This document shows, in pieces, positions 63,277 through 64,000 of a stretch of DNA of 64,000 bases (position 1 is the first letter of the stretch; every line of letters begins with the position of its first letter). Made by a program: the position numbers and the translations under genes. The notes under the pieces were generated by a model. It did not search any database and was not told where the DNA came from. It saw nothing but the letters and a program-made list of their open reading frames with translations. Source of the DNA: Campylobacter showae (GTDB lineage: Bacteria; Campylobacterota; Campylobacteria; Campylobacterales; Campylobacteraceae); assembly GCF_900573985.1 (NCBI RefSeq), contig NZ_UWOK01000001.1, forward strand, positions 2,098,359 through 2,162,358, in the 5' to 3' direction.

Positions 63277-64000
63277 ATGAGAAGACGCTGGCAATCTCGG
63301 AATGATATTTTTTCGGCCATCTATTTATTTTACTTTTGAGTTGCGGCGATTAGCTTTTTTTATTTACCTTCAAAAACAGGTTTTGGAACGCGGAAGCACC
63401 GAGCATAGCTATCTCAGATCAAACTTTACTGGAATCTAACCTCGCCTCTTACCGATCAAAATAACCCCGACGGAAGGCGGGCGTGAAATCGGTTAAAATT
63501 TCGCTTATAGGACGAAAAAGGCGCGTAAATTTATTGACTCAAAAATTTGAAGCGCCGTCTGAGACTTCGTCGGATTTAAATTTAACCTTTCCGGAAAACG
63601 GGATTTGGCGCACAAAAAGATACTACAACAGATCCGTGATTCGAGGCCACGGCATACTAGCAACATGGGGGATTTTTCCTGCGGCACACGCAAAAAAAAA
63701 GAGGTCAAAATCACCGTCGATAACAAAAAACCCGACGTAAACATCCTAAACCACTCATACGCCATCACCAAAGGCGGTGAGCGGGCGACGGTCGTGTTTA
63801 AAGGCGACTGATGAAATGCTAAAAGAAGGTCTTATCGAGACAAACTATGGTATAAAATTTATCCCGAGCAATTCGTAAAAGACGGCTATTCGCCTCGCTA
63901 GTAGCTTGGGCGCGGCGCAGCAGGCTCGTTTGGCGCCGACGTCGTGGCGCTTGACGCAGCGGGAAATATAACCAAAAGCAAGATAAGATTTTTCTACCAA
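63277..64000 (+). pseudogene. M23 peptidase family protein (Pgp3/Csd3-type N-terminal region), frameshifted, cut by window end
   Basis: The start MRRRWQSRNDIFSAIYLF, then pieces in different frames: KSVKISLIGRKRRVNLLTQKFEAP, DNKKPDVNILNHSYAITKGGERATVVFK, and at the end GADVVALDAAGNITKSKIRFFYQ. Read in order they match the N-terminal part of the Campylobacter M23 peptidoglycan peptidases (single membrane anchor, then beta domains with N-x-S-Y-x-I-T-K-G-G), which cut peptide bridges and set helical cell shape. At least four or five frame changes are needed, so the region is error-rich. The M23 catalytic domain lies beyond the window. Confidence 0.65.

Noticed and set aside
1..64000. CRISPR array, rRNA genes, insertion sequences, prophage
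   Set aside because: No evenly spaced direct repeats, no rRNA sequence, no transposase and no phage structural gene seen.

Overview
The window comes from a Campylobacter of the oral C. rectus / C. showae type. Evidence: the gene blocks asd-flgR-flgQ-flgP-gyrA-phosphoribosyltransferase and fliY-fliM-fliA-flhG-flhF-folK-(M24 peptidase)-aroQ, followed by an amidohydrolase and sppA, follow the order I recall from C. jejuni; there is a type II AroQ and a menaquinone (futalosine) type amidohydrolase; and a cysteine-free S-layer/RTX-type protein of 1424 residues starts with a DUF4214 region. TAAATTT/CAAATTTG-like words are very frequent in genes and spacers.

Layout. 1-5.3 kb: a minus-strand cluster of small hydrolases and redox proteins (carboxylesterase, flavodoxin, two alpha/beta hydrolases, a short carboxymuconolactone-decarboxylase-like protein, an aldo/keto reductase) headed by an AraC regulator. 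5.3-7.7 kb: AT-rich mobile remnant (MobV relaxase plus AlpA-like HTH protein) next to tRNA-Asn. 7.8-15.2 kb: radical SAM protein, a 63-bp tandem duplication carrying a terminator-like hairpin, a NIT-sensor chemoreceptor, hemE, a dicarboxylate symporter, then an Rrf2 regulator, a decayed NAD(P)H-binding gene and a cupin gene with two matching palindromic operators. 15.3-20.9 kb (plus strand): ABC-type membrane domain without ATPase, zinc-type CDF exporter, lepA, prs. 21.4-25.8 kb: YqhA protein and a solitary 1284-residue protein that looks like a nuclease fused to a degenerate STAND-like core and helical repeats; this is the best candidate for an undescribed (possibly anti-phage) system. 26.3-38.1 kb: asd, flagellar regulator flgR, flgQ/flgP, gyrA, a phosphoribosyltransferase, two lipoproteins, a giant DUF748 (AsmA-like) protein. 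38.4-43.4 kb: DUF488 protein and the S-layer gene with a long structured leader. 43.8-53.8 kb: mnmA, LOG protein, the flagellar operon fliY-fliM-fliA-flhG-flhF, folK, M24 peptidase, aroQ. 53.8-64 kb: amidohydrolase, sppA, thiF, ribD, bamA, tyrA and an M23 peptidase gene cut by the window end.

Quality caution. fliM, bamA (twice), tyrA (three times) and the M23 gene carry single-base indels, mostly losses in short A/T runs, and bamA cannot be lost in a living Gram-negative cell. The last 4 kb in particular probably carries sequencing errors. These genes are reported at their full reconstructed span. The fliM event lies in an A6 tract and could instead be phase variation.

How it works together: much of the window is motility (FlgR with sigma-54, FlgP/FlgQ, the switch proteins FliM/FliY, FliA, FlhF/FlhG, a chemoreceptor) and envelope biogenesis (BamA, lipoproteins, DUF748, S-layer, M23 peptidase), with central metabolism (heme, lysine/threonine, shikimate, folate, thiamine, riboflavin, tyrosine, PRPP) in between.
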